Part shown: positions 1 to 5,795 of the stretch, piece after piece
Layout of the letters: the number at the start of each line of letters is the position of its first letter
Position numbering within the stretch: the stretch's first letter is position 1
From: a bacterium UBP6_UBA1209
GTDB taxonomy: Bacteria; UBP6; UBA1177
Direction: 5' to 3'
DNA: 6,578 bases
Assembly (NCBI GenBank): GCA_002309575.1
Contig: DBXP01000053.1
Location: 181-6,758, forward strand
The notes under the pieces: model-generated
What the model saw: only the letters and a program-made list of their open reading frames with translations
The model's database searches: none
What the model was told of the DNA's origin: nothing
Translations under genes and position numbers: made by a program

Positions 1-818
1 GTCCACTGCATCGCGATATCGACCGTCAGATCGCCTTTCTCTTCGTGATTCGACACCGTGATGATATCGGGATGGAGCCCGGTCGTGTTTTCGTTCAGAT
101 ATGCGACATAGGCCTTGATTCCGCCCTCGTAGTGGAACTCGAATTCCTGGCCGACTCTCTCGTCAAGCAGATAGATCCTGACGCCGCTGTTAAGGAAAGC
201 CATCTCGCGGAGCCTCTGCTCTACTTTTTTGAGGTCGAAAGTGGTCATTGTGAATATTTCCGGATCCGGCTTGAAGGTGACCTTCGTGCCGTGCTCGTCG
301 GTTTCGCCGACCTTCTCGAGCGGAGCATCGGGGTTGCCGCGGTGGTAAACCTGCCTGTAGACTCCTCCCTGACGCTTGATTTCAAGCTCGAGCCACTCGG
401 AAAGGGCGTTTACGCAGCTGACGCCGACGCCGTGAAGACCGCCCGAGACCTTGTATGCGTTGTTGTCGAACTTGCCGCCGGCATGAAGGACCGTCATGAT
501 GACTTCAGCCGCCGAGCGGTGTTCCTCCTCGTGCATATCGACCGGGATACCTCGGCCGTTATCCTTGATTGTTATGCTTTCGTCGACATGGATATAAACG
601 GAGACCTTGTCGCAGTAACCGGCAAGAGCCTCGTCGATACTGTTGTCAACGACCTCGTAGATCATGTGGTGGAGACCGCTTCCGTCGTCAGTGTCGCCGA
701 TATACATACCAGGGCGTTTACGAACCGCCTCCAAACCCTTAAGTACCTGAATACTTTGGGCACTGTACTCCTGTTCGGCCTGAGCTTCCGGTAAAATCCT
801 TTCGTTTGATTCTGTCAT
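1..818 (-). CDS. gyrB: DNA gyrase subunit B, N-terminal part (runs off left edge)
   Basis: GyrB is the ATPase subunit of DNA gyrase (A2B2), which introduces negative supercoils in the cytoplasm. Reading the minus strand from an ATG at 818-816 gives 272 complete codons; the stop lies beyond the left edge. The GHKL ATPase fold is clear: VRKRPGMYIG at about residues 32-41, YEVVDNSIDEALAGYCD at 54-70 (predicted catalytic Glu55 and Mg-binding Asn59), KDNGRGIP at 85-92 (Asp86), GGLHGVG at 126-132, and HGTKVTF at 176-182 (Thr178). These sit 13 residues later than their E. coli GyrB counterparts, so the N-terminus carries a short extension. The start is supported by AAGGAGG seven bases upstream and a TATAAT further up. 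The transducer domain has begun by the edge; the TOPRIM and tail domains are outside. ParE is the alternative, but the wording of the ATPase motifs favours GyrB. The gene diverges from the tRNA operon. Confidence 0.95.
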   Translation of the reverse strand, partial: MTESNERILPEAQAEQEYSAQSIQVLKGLEAVRKRPGMYIGDTDDGSGLHHMIYEVVDNSIDEALAGYCDKVSVYIHVDESITIKDNGRGIPVDMHEEEHRSAAEVIMTVLHAGGKFDNNAYKVSGGLHGVGVSCVNALSEWLELEIKRQGGVYRQVYHRGNPDAPLEKVGETDEHGTKVTFKPDPEIFTMTTFDLKKVEQRLREMAFLNSGVRIYLLDERVGQEFEFHYEGGIKAYVAYLNENTTGLHPDIITVSNHEEKGDLTVDIAMQW

Positions 819-825
819 TCTGTTT

Positions 826-832
826 CCTCCTT
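826..832 (-). promoter_or_regulatory. Ribosome binding site of gyrB
   Basis: The minus strand reads AAGGAGG, a near-perfect anti-Shine-Dalgarno match, seven bases before the gyrB ATG at 818. It fixes the start codon, because no other in-frame ATG nearby has such a site. Confidence 0.85.
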
Positions 833-846
833 AAAAAAAACATAGT

Positions 847-874
847 ATTATATTTATCGAAGAAAAAAATACAA
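847..874 (-). promoter_or_regulatory. Probable sigma70-type promoter of gyrB
   Basis: On the minus strand a perfect TATAAT (852-847) is preceded, after 16 bases, by TTGTAT (874-869), a weak -35 that keeps the TTG. Transcription would start near 840, giving a leader of about 22 bases that contains the Shine-Dalgarno site. The surrounding DNA is very A/T-rich. The -10 match is strong and the -35 is poor. I infer promoter function from position and consensus only. Confidence 0.6.
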
Positions 875-908
875 TATTTTTTGGTAGAAAATTCTTCCCC
901 GCCTTCTT

Positions 909-939
909 CAATGATTAGTTCAACATGCCGTAATCATTG
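909..939. repeat. Perfect 9-bp inverted repeat, possible operator
   Basis: CAATGATTA at 909-917 is repeated as its exact reverse complement TAATCATTG at 931-939, with a 13-base spacer. Arm centres are 22 bp apart, about two helical turns, so a dimeric regulator could meet both arms on one face of the DNA. The repeat lies about 35 bp upstream of the gyrB -35 and about 120 bp upstream of the tRNA -35. No T-run follows it, so it does not look like an intrinsic terminator. I do not recognise the motif. Confidence 0.5.
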
Positions 940-1040
940 TGAATTAGCGCCATTTGTCGCAGATTCGGTTTTTATGCCGTTTTTTCACCAGCAAGAGCCA
1001 TCCGGAAATCACCCGGAAAAGACAAAAAATGCGGAAAAAT

Positions 1041-1097
1041 GAAAAAAAGAACAAAAAAAACTTGCAATCGGAATATTTCTTCATATTATGCCGCCGC
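1041..1097 (+). promoter_or_regulatory. Promoter of the tRNA operon with A-tract UP-like element and GC-rich discriminator
   Basis: TTGCAA (1062-1067, four of six consensus) and TATTAT (1084-1089, five of six) are separated by 16 bases. Two A-runs at 1041-1061 directly precede the -35, as in UP elements that bind the RNA polymerase alpha subunit. The bases after the -10 are GCCGCCGC (1090-1097). Such GC-rich discriminators are typical of stable-RNA promoters repressed by ppGpp during amino-acid starvation. The expected start near 1096-1098 lies only a few bases before mature tRNA-Pro at 1101. Position and strength make this the likely driver of all five tRNAs and perhaps tig. Confidence 0.75.
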
Positions 1098-1100
1098 TCT

Positions 1101-1178
1101 CGGGGTGTAGCGCAGTCCGGTCAGCGCATCGGTTTTGGGAACCGAGGGTCGGAGGTTCAAATCCTCTCACCCCGACCA
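1101..1178 (+). tRNA. tRNA-Pro(UGG)
   Basis: This is a full cloverleaf. The acceptor stem CGGGGTG pairs perfectly with CACCCCG, followed by discriminator A and an encoded CCA. The D arm is GCGC/GCGC. The anticodon stem TCGGT/ACCGA encloses the loop TTTGGGA with anticodon TGG at 1136-1138. The T loop is TTCAAAT. TGG reads CCA and, by wobble, other proline codons. First gene of a five-tRNA cluster, with an extremely short 5' leader predicted from the promoter. Confidence 0.97.
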
Positions 1179-1197
1179 AAAGCAGGTTTTATCAGGT

Positions 1198-1274
<77 letters not shown>

Positions 1275-1296
1275 TTTGTTTTTTCTCAATTGAAGT

Positions 1297-1372
1297 GGTG
1301 GGTGTAGTTCAATGGTAGAGCACCGGATTGTGGATCCGGGTGTTGTGGGTTCGAGCCCCATCTCCCACCCCA
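1297..1372 (+). tRNA. tRNA-His(GUG)
   Basis: Anticodon GTG at 1330-1332 lies in the loop TTGTGGA, closed by CCGGA/TCCGG. The histidine identity elements are present: an extra G at 1297 (G-1) opposite discriminator C73 at 1369, followed by CCA. The acceptor is GTGGGTG/CTCCCAC, in which base 6 (T1303) faces T1363, a U6·U67 mismatch; the other six pairs are Watson-Crick. Nothing else suggests decay, so the gene is probably functional. Confidence 0.95.
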
Positions 1373-1384
1373 TCACATTTGCGT

Positions 1385-1460
1385 GGGCCCTTAGCTCAGC
1401 TGGTAGAGCAACTGACTCTTAATCAGTGGGTCGAAGGTTCGAATCCTTTAGGGCCTACCA
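1385..1460 (+). tRNA. tRNA-Lys(CUU)
   Basis: The acceptor GGGCCCT pairs with AGGGCCT, with a G1·U72 wobble at the end, then A and an encoded CCA. The D arm is GCTC/GAGC. The anticodon stem ACTGA/TCAGT encloses CTCTTAA with anticodon CTT at 1418-1420, which reads AAG. A UUU lysine tRNA for AAA must be encoded elsewhere. The gene starts 12 bases after tRNA-His. An eight-T run begins directly after the CCA. Confidence 0.97.
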
Positions 1461-1523
1461 TTTTTTTTATACCCTTGAACAACCCCCGGGCAGCTTGATT
1501 TAGGTTTTGATGTGTTTTTTTCT
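1461..1523 (+). other. Long T-rich spacer between tRNA-Lys and tRNA-Leu
   Basis: This 63-base spacer is much longer than the other gaps in the cluster (12-22 bases). It starts with eight T directly after the tRNA-Lys CCA, contains CCCCCGGG in the middle, and ends in a second T-run before tRNA-Leu. It could hold a processing site, a weak internal promoter (TTGAAC at 1475-1480 has no good -10 partner), or a partial terminator using the tRNA 3' stem. I see no clear signal that decides among these. Confidence 0.4.
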
Positions 1524-1606
1524 GCGAGAGTGGCGGAATTGGTAGACGCACCAGATTTAGGATCTGACGGGAAACCGTGGGGGTTCGAGTCCCCCCTTTC
1601 GCACCA
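1524..1606 (+). tRNA. tRNA-Leu(UAG)
   Basis: This is a class II tRNA of 83 bases with a long variable arm (CGG-GAAA-CCG) and an encoded CCA. The acceptor GCGAGAG pairs with CTTTCGC, including one G·U. The anticodon loop TTTAGGA carries TAG at 1558-1560, reading CUA and, by wobble, CUG. The top pair of the anticodon stem is a C27·A43 mismatch; the other four pairs hold. The T stem is GGGGG/CCCCC around TTCGAGT. It is the last tRNA of the cluster, 47 bases before tig, with no visible terminator between. Confidence 0.96.
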
Positions 1607-1643
1607 GGCAGACAGCCGGATTTATTAGTTATTTATATCGAAC

Positions 1644-1647
1644 GAGG
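1644..1647 (+). promoter_or_regulatory. Ribosome binding site of tig
   Basis: GAGG lies six bases before the ATG at 1654. It is a modest but well-spaced Shine-Dalgarno site and supports the chosen start. Confidence 0.65.
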
Positions 1648-1653
1648 TCAAAA

Positions 1654-2937
1654 ATGGCTTACACAATCAATCATCTTTCAACCGTTGAAAAAGAGGTTGA
1701 AGTAAACTTCACCGCAGAAGAGATCACCAACTTCATCAACCAGCAGTTTTCGCGTATTTCCCGCACTGCGTCGCTCAAGGGCTTCAGAAAGGGAAAAGCT
1801 CCGCTGAACGTCATCAAGCAGTTCTACGGAAAAGAGGTCCTCGCCGAAGCGGAACGCAACTTCCTCACCGAAGGTATCCAGGAGCCTGTTGCAAAGGAGC
1901 ATCTCAACATCGCGACACAGCCGGAAATTTTTGATAAATCCGAGCTTAAAAACGGAGAAGCCTTCTCATTCAAATTTCACGTAGAGACCTTCCCGAACAT
2001 CGATATCGAACTCAAGCCCTTCGAGCACGACTTTACTCCTATTAAATATGATGAGAGTATGCTTGAGAGCGAACTTGCCGCAATCAGAAAGAGATTTACG
2101 GAGTATAAGGAGAGCGAAGACGGTCTTTCGGCAGACAACGACAAAATGGTAATCTCATTCTCCGGCAAGGACGGCGAAACAGAGATCGAAGGTACAAAAG
2201 GAAAGGATGTGACCGTCGTTCTCGGCGAAAAGAGATTCGTTCCGGATTTCGAGAACGCCCTTTACAACCATAAAAAAGGCGACTCCTTCACGGCTGACGT
2301 CAAATTCCCTGAAGACTACAAATCCGAAAGCGGTCTTGCAGGAAAGACGATCCAGTTCTCGATCGAGGTCTCCAAGCTTGAAAAGTGCACAAACGCACCT
2401 GAACTTACAGACGAATTTTTAGCCGGCAAAGAGGGATACCCGAATACTCTCGAAGAGCTCAAGACTCAGACGAAGCAGAACATCGAAAATTATCTCAACG
2501 ACGTTATAGCTCAGTCCAAAAAAGGTCTGGCGATCGAAACATACGTCAATAATTATGACTTCGAGCTTCCTCCGTCATTCTTCAAGAGCGAAAGAGAGGC
2601 CAGGATCGCCGATTACAAGCACCAGAACAATGTCGAGGCTGTTCCAGAGGCTGAGATCGCAAAAATCGAGGATGACGCAAAATACTCGATCAAACGCTAC
2701 ATCATCATCAACACCCTCGCCGACAAGCTCAACGTCACAGTCAGCGACAAGGAGCTCGACCTCTCTTTTGCAAACGAAGCGAGATCCTACGGTCTCCCGG
2801 CTGAGTACGCGACCAAACTTCGCGAATACTGCAGCGAGGAACAGCTTCAGGAGAGACGCTACAACCTGAGAGAAAACAAGGTCCTCGAACAGATGGCTGA
2901 AAAGATGGTCTTCACGGAGAAGACTCCCGAAAAATAA
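1654..2937 (+). CDS. tig: Trigger factor, ribosome-associated chaperone and peptidyl-prolyl isomerase
   Basis: Trigger factor docks at the ribosomal exit tunnel and shields nascent chains in the cytoplasm. The 427-residue length is normal for the family. Residues 1 to about 145 form the ribosome-binding domain, with the signature GFRKGKAPLNVIKQFYGKEV at 43-62. Its Phe44-Arg45-Lys46 match the L23-contacting loop of E. coli trigger factor at identical numbers. Residues about 155-245 are the FKBP-like isomerase domain (DKMVISFSGKDG at 163-174, FVPDFENAL at 195-203, FPEDY at 218-222). The C-terminal helical chaperone arms follow (PELTDEFLAG at 249-258) to an acidic/lysine-rich tail. The start has a GAGG site and matches the usual N-terminus. 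It lies 47 bp behind tRNA-Leu with no obvious promoter, so read-through from the tRNA operon is likely. In many bacteria clpP and clpX follow tig; here an oxidoreductase does. Confidence 0.96.
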   Translation: MAYTINHLSTVEKEVEVNFTAEEITNFINQQFSRISRTASLKGFRKGKAPLNVIKQFYGKEVLAEAERNFLTEGIQEPVAKEHLNIATQPEIFDKSELKNGEAFSFKFHVETFPNIDIELKPFEHDFTPIKYDESMLESELAAIRKRFTEYKESEDGLSADNDKMVISFSGKDGETEIEGTKGKDVTVVLGEKRFVPDFENALYNHKKGDSFTADVKFPEDYKSESGLAGKTIQFSIEVSKLEKCTNAPELTDEFLAGKEGYPNTLEELKTQTKQNIENYLNDVIAQSKKGLAIETYVNNYDFELPPSFFKSEREARIADYKHQNNVEAVPEAEIAKIEDDAKYSIKRYIIINTLADKLNVTVSDKELDLSFANEARSYGLPAEYATKLREYCSEEQLQERRYNLRENKVLEQMAEKMVFTEKTPEK

Positions 2938-2945
2938 CGGTTCCC

Positions 2946-4490
2946 ATGGGCTATGCTGAGCTTGAACTTGCGCTCCCGACCGATTTTTCGCAGGAGCTTC
3001 TGGCAAAACGCATAGCATCGGAAATCTCGACAAAATCCTTTAAATTTCAAATACTTAAACGTAGCCTTGATGCTAGGAACAAGCGCGATATCCACTATCT
3101 TGTCCGCGTCGGAGTGACCTCAGACACACTTGGCGGAGAGGCGCCTGCAACCGAGAGCCTCGAGCTTCCGCCGCAATCCACCGGAAAGGGCAGAAAGGTC
3201 GTCGTCGTAGGCTGCGGCCCCGCCGGGATCTTCGCATCGACCATCCTCGCAAGGGCAGGATTTTCGGTGACGATCATCGAAAAAGGCAGCGAAGTGGAAA
3301 GACGAACAGACGAAATCAAGAACCTCGAGGCCACAGGCACCTTCTCGCCGCTTGGCAGCTACTGCTTCGGCGCAGGCGGAGCCGGGACCTTCAGCGACGG
3401 CAAACTGACGAGCAGAACCAAGACGATCTCAAAGGAGCGCGCCTTTATTTTTAATGAGTTCATCGAAGCCGGTGCTCCTGCGGAAATAGCCTTCGACGCC
3501 TTTCCCCATGTCGGCAGCGACAACCTCAAAAAGATCATACCGGCGATGCTTGAAGCTCTCCGCGAGACCGGAGTGACCACGCTTTTCGAAACAGAGGTAT
3601 CCCGGCTTGAGCAGAGCTTCGGCAGGCTGACTTCCCTTGAGTTGAGCGGCAGACACGCAGGAAAGATCGAAGCAGATTACTTCATCTTTGCCTTCGGCAA
3701 CAACTCGCTTGATTTTTATAAGTTGCTTATTTCACAAGGAATCAGCTTTACAACAAAACCTTTCGCAATCGGCTTCAGAGTCGAGCATGAACGGGAGGAG
3801 ATCAACCTTTCGCAGTGGGGCCGGCGCGAACTTAAAGGGGTCAAGGCTGCGGAATACCGGCTGACTGCCAAGCTCGGCACCGGCTACGCATTCACCTTCT
3901 GCATGTGCCCCGGCGGAAGGGTCGTCCAGACAGCTCCTGCATCGAACCTGTCTGTCGTGAACGGGATGTCGAACTACCTGCGCGACGGCAGATTCTCAAA
4001 CAGCGCCGTTGTGACACCCTTCAGGTTTGAAGAGCTGGAAAAGGGCGAAGTCTCTCCGCTTCGGGCCATAGAACTTTTGGAAGATATCGAACAAAAATTC
4101 TACTCGTTTTCCGGCTCTTTTGCGGTTCCAACAGCAACCATAAGCTCACTTTTGAGAGGAAAACCGACTGCAAAACCGACAGATTCGAGCTTCCCTTTCG
4201 GGTTGATCCCGGCAGATTATTCAGAACTTCTGCCCACAACGGTCCTGAACCGTCTTACAGGCGGCCTGAGAGCCTTTTCCCGCCAGCTGAAATGTTTCGA
4301 AAACGGCATAGCGCTGGGCTTTGAGAGCAAAACCTCCGCACCGCTGCAATCACTGAGAAACGACGATTTCTCGACACCGCCCTACTCCAACCTCTACCTC
4401 TGCGGCGAGGGCAGCGGGCACTCCGGCGGGATCGTCTCAAGCGCTGCCGACGGCATAAAAACCGCGCTGATGCTGGCAAAAAAGTGCTGA
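2946..4490 (+). CDS. FAD-dependent oxidoreductase/dehydrogenase of the COG2509 type
   Basis: This is a 514-residue flavoprotein, probably cytoplasmic: I see no signal peptide or membrane helix. Residues 1 to about 60 form the small N-terminal domain of the family, including the conserved LKRSLDARNK at 37-46. The dinucleotide-binding motif VVVVGCGPAG is at 85-94 (G89, G91, G94), with the ribose-binding acid as Glu112 at the end of the second strand. Further family landmarks are GGAGTFSDGKLTSRTK at 144-159, CMCPGG at 319-324, and the C-terminal flavin-binding CGEGSGHSGGIVSSAADGI at 486-504. I know of no firmly established substrate for this family, so none is assigned. It starts 8 bp after the tig stop and has no Shine-Dalgarno match directly upstream, which suggests translational coupling to tig. 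No other in-frame ATG near the beginning looks better. Family call firm; function unknown. Confidence 0.88.
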   Translation: MGYAELELALPTDFSQELLAKRIASEISTKSFKFQILKRSLDARNKRDIHYLVRVGVTSDTLGGEAPATESLELPPQSTGKGRKVVVVGCGPAGIFASTILARAGFSVTIIEKGSEVERRTDEIKNLEATGTFSPLGSYCFGAGGAGTFSDGKLTSRTKTISKERAFIFNEFIEAGAPAEIAFDAFPHVGSDNLKKIIPAMLEALRETGVTTLFETEVSRLEQSFGRLTSLELSGRHAGKIEADYFIFAFGNNSLDFYKLLISQGISFTTKPFAIGFRVEHEREEINLSQWGRRELKGVKAAEYRLTAKLGTGYAFTFCMCPGGRVVQTAPASNLSVVNGMSNYLRDGRFSNSAVVTPFRFEELEKGEVSPLRAIELLEDIEQKFYSFSGSFAVPTATISSLLRGKPTAKPTDSSFPFGLIPADYSELLPTTVLNRLTGGLRAFSRQLKCFENGIALGFESKTSAPLQSLRNDDFSTPPYSNLYLCGEGSGHSGGIVSSAADGIKTALMLAKKC

Positions 4491-4537
4491 CCGCGCTCTA
4501 AGGCTCCGAGCTCTCCCCGAGACTTCTATTTGAAACC
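4491..4537. other. Convergent gap between oxidoreductase and ugd
   Basis: Forty-seven bases separate two converging genes. The stretch is GC-rich on the left with short GAG/CTC repeats, but I see no hairpin plus T-run on either strand, so no intrinsic terminator is called. Confidence 0.5.
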
Positions 4538-5776
4538 CTAATCCTTCCTGAAAATATCTCTTGTGTAGACCTTTTCCTTGACGTCGTCCAGAGAGCTGTC
4601 GTAACGGTTCGCGACGATCACGTCAGATTCCGCTTTGAAACGTTCAAGGTCGTTCACGATCCGGCTCCCGAAAAAGGTCCCGCCGTCCCTGAGCGTCGGT
4701 TCGTAGATGATCACAGCTGCGCCCTTCGCCTTGATCCGCTTCATGACACCCTGAACCGACGACTGTCTGAAATTGTCGGAATTTGTCTTCATCGTAAGGC
4801 GGTAAACGCCGATCGTAACGTGCTTTTCACGGTTCGGCAGGTAGTTGTTGTTATCGCTGTAGCTGTAATATCCGGCAAGCTCCAGAACTCTGTCGGCAAT
4901 AAAGTCCTTGCGTGTCCGGTTGGACTGCACGATCGCCGTCATCATATCCTGAGGCACATCCTCGTAGTTTGCAAGGAGCTGCTTCGTATCCTTAGGCAGG
5001 CAGTAGCCGCCGTAGCCGAAACTCGGATTATTGTAGTGAGTCCCTATCCTGGGATCGAGGCAGACTCCGTCAATGATCTGGCGCGTATCGAGCCCCTTCA
5101 TCTCGGCGTAGGTATCAAGCTCGTTGAAGTAGCTTACACGAAGCGCAAGGTAAGTATTGGCAAAAAGCTTGACCGCCTCAGCCTCGGTAAAACCCATAAA
5201 AAGCGTGTCGATATCCTCCTTGAGCGCACCCTCCTGCAAAAGTCCGGCAAACGTTTTGGCAGCCTTCAGAAGGCGTTCGTCCGCCATGTCGGTTCCGATA
5301 ATGATTCTCGAAGGATAAAGATTGTCGTAAAGAGCTTTGCTCTCCCTCAGAAATTCCGGACTGAAAATTATGTTTCTGCTGCCTCTCTTTTCTCTGACCG
5401 ACTTGGTGAACCCGACCGGGACAGTCGATTTTATCACCATGACCGCAGCCGGATTGCACTTCGTGACAAGGTCGATCACTGCCTCGACTGCCGAAGTATC
5501 GAAGAAGTTCTTGTTGCTGTCGTAGTTCGTCGGAGTGGCAATAACTACAAAATCTGCATCGGAATAAGCCTTTTCAGCATCGAGCGTAGCCTCCAGATCA
5601 AGCTCCTTTTCAGCGAGATATTTTTCGAGATACTCCTCATGAACAGGAGATTTCCGCGCATTTATAAGATCGATCTTTTCTTCAACGATATCAACAGCTT
5701 TTACAGTGTTATGCTGAGCAAGCAGCGTTGCGACCGAAAGCCCTACATACCCCGTTCCGGCAACCGCGATCTTCAT
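4538..5776 (-). CDS. ugd: UDP-glucose 6-dehydrogenase
   Basis: Ugd oxidises UDP-glucose twice with NAD+ to UDP-glucuronate, a precursor for capsule, O-antigen and other surface sugars. The 412-residue protein closely resembles E. coli Ugd as I recall it. The N-terminal Rossmann domain has GTGYVGL at 7-13 and Asp29. ATPTNYD at 80-86, KSTVPVGFT at 116-124 and SPEFLRESKALYDNLYPSR at 139-157 follow. KLFANTYLALRVSYFNELD at 203-221 starts the central helix. The catalytic cysteine is Cys259 in FGYGGYCLPKDTKQ (253-266), with Lys203 and Asp263 also in place. The UDP-binding C-terminal half has IGVYRLTMKTNSDNFRQSS at 322-340 and ends in VYTRDIFRKD. A tyrosine/asparagine-rich segment at about 301-316 is longer than in E. 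coli Ugd. A GAGG site lies seven bases before the ATG. Motif wording favours UDP-glucose over UDP-ManNAc (WecC), but substrate is inferred. The upstream epimerase is 19 bp away, probably the same operon. Confidence 0.93.
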   Translation of the reverse strand: MKIAVAGTGYVGLSVATLLAQHNTVKAVDIVEEKIDLINARKSPVHEEYLEKYLAEKELDLEATLDAEKAYSDADFVVIATPTNYDSNKNFFDTSAVEAVIDLVTKCNPAAVMVIKSTVPVGFTKSVREKRGSRNIIFSPEFLRESKALYDNLYPSRIIIGTDMADERLLKAAKTFAGLLQEGALKEDIDTLFMGFTEAEAVKLFANTYLALRVSYFNELDTYAEMKGLDTRQIIDGVCLDPRIGTHYNNPSFGYGGYCLPKDTKQLLANYEDVPQDMMTAIVQSNRTRKDFIADRVLELAGYYSYSDNNNYLPNREKHVTIGVYRLTMKTNSDNFRQSSVQGVMKRIKAKGAAVIIYEPTLRDGGTFFGSRIVNDLERFKAESDVIVANRYDSSLDDVKEKVYTRDIFRKD

Positions 5777-5783
5777 CTCTTTT

Positions 5784-5787
5784 CCTC
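5784..5787 (-). promoter_or_regulatory. Ribosome binding site of ugd
   Basis: The minus strand reads GAGG followed by seven bases and the ugd ATG (5776-5774). It lies inside the 19-bp gap after the epimerase stop, which supports translation of ugd from an operon transcript. Confidence 0.65.
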
Positions 5788-5795
5788 AGATTATC

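Larger units (their letters stand above)
819..1100. other. Divergent AT-rich intergenic region between gyrB and the tRNA operon
   Basis: These 282 bases hold no convincing gene. Short open frames on the plus strand lack a Shine-Dalgarno site, give low-complexity lysine-rich peptides, and overlap either the gyrB start or tRNA-Pro. The region carries the gyrB promoter on its left side, a perfect inverted repeat at 909-939, A-tracts between about 1017 and 1060, and the tRNA promoter on its right side. Divergent transcription of gyrB and a strong tRNA operon from the same small region could couple the two through local supercoiling; this is inference. Confidence 0.7.

Noticed and set aside
45..794. 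Long plus-strand open frame of 249 codons
   Set aside because: It lies antisense within gyrB, whose minus-strand reading gives unmistakable GHKL ATPase motifs and a Shine-Dalgarno site; the plus-strand product resembles nothing I know.
1598..1626. Possible tig promoter: TTCGCA, 17 bases, TTTATT
   Set aside because: Four of six matches in each box, with the -35 inside tRNA-Leu; too weak in AT-rich DNA to call.
4491..4537. Terminator between the converging oxidoreductase and ugd genes
   Set aside because: Short GAG/CTC repeats are present, but no stable hairpin with a following T-run on either strand.
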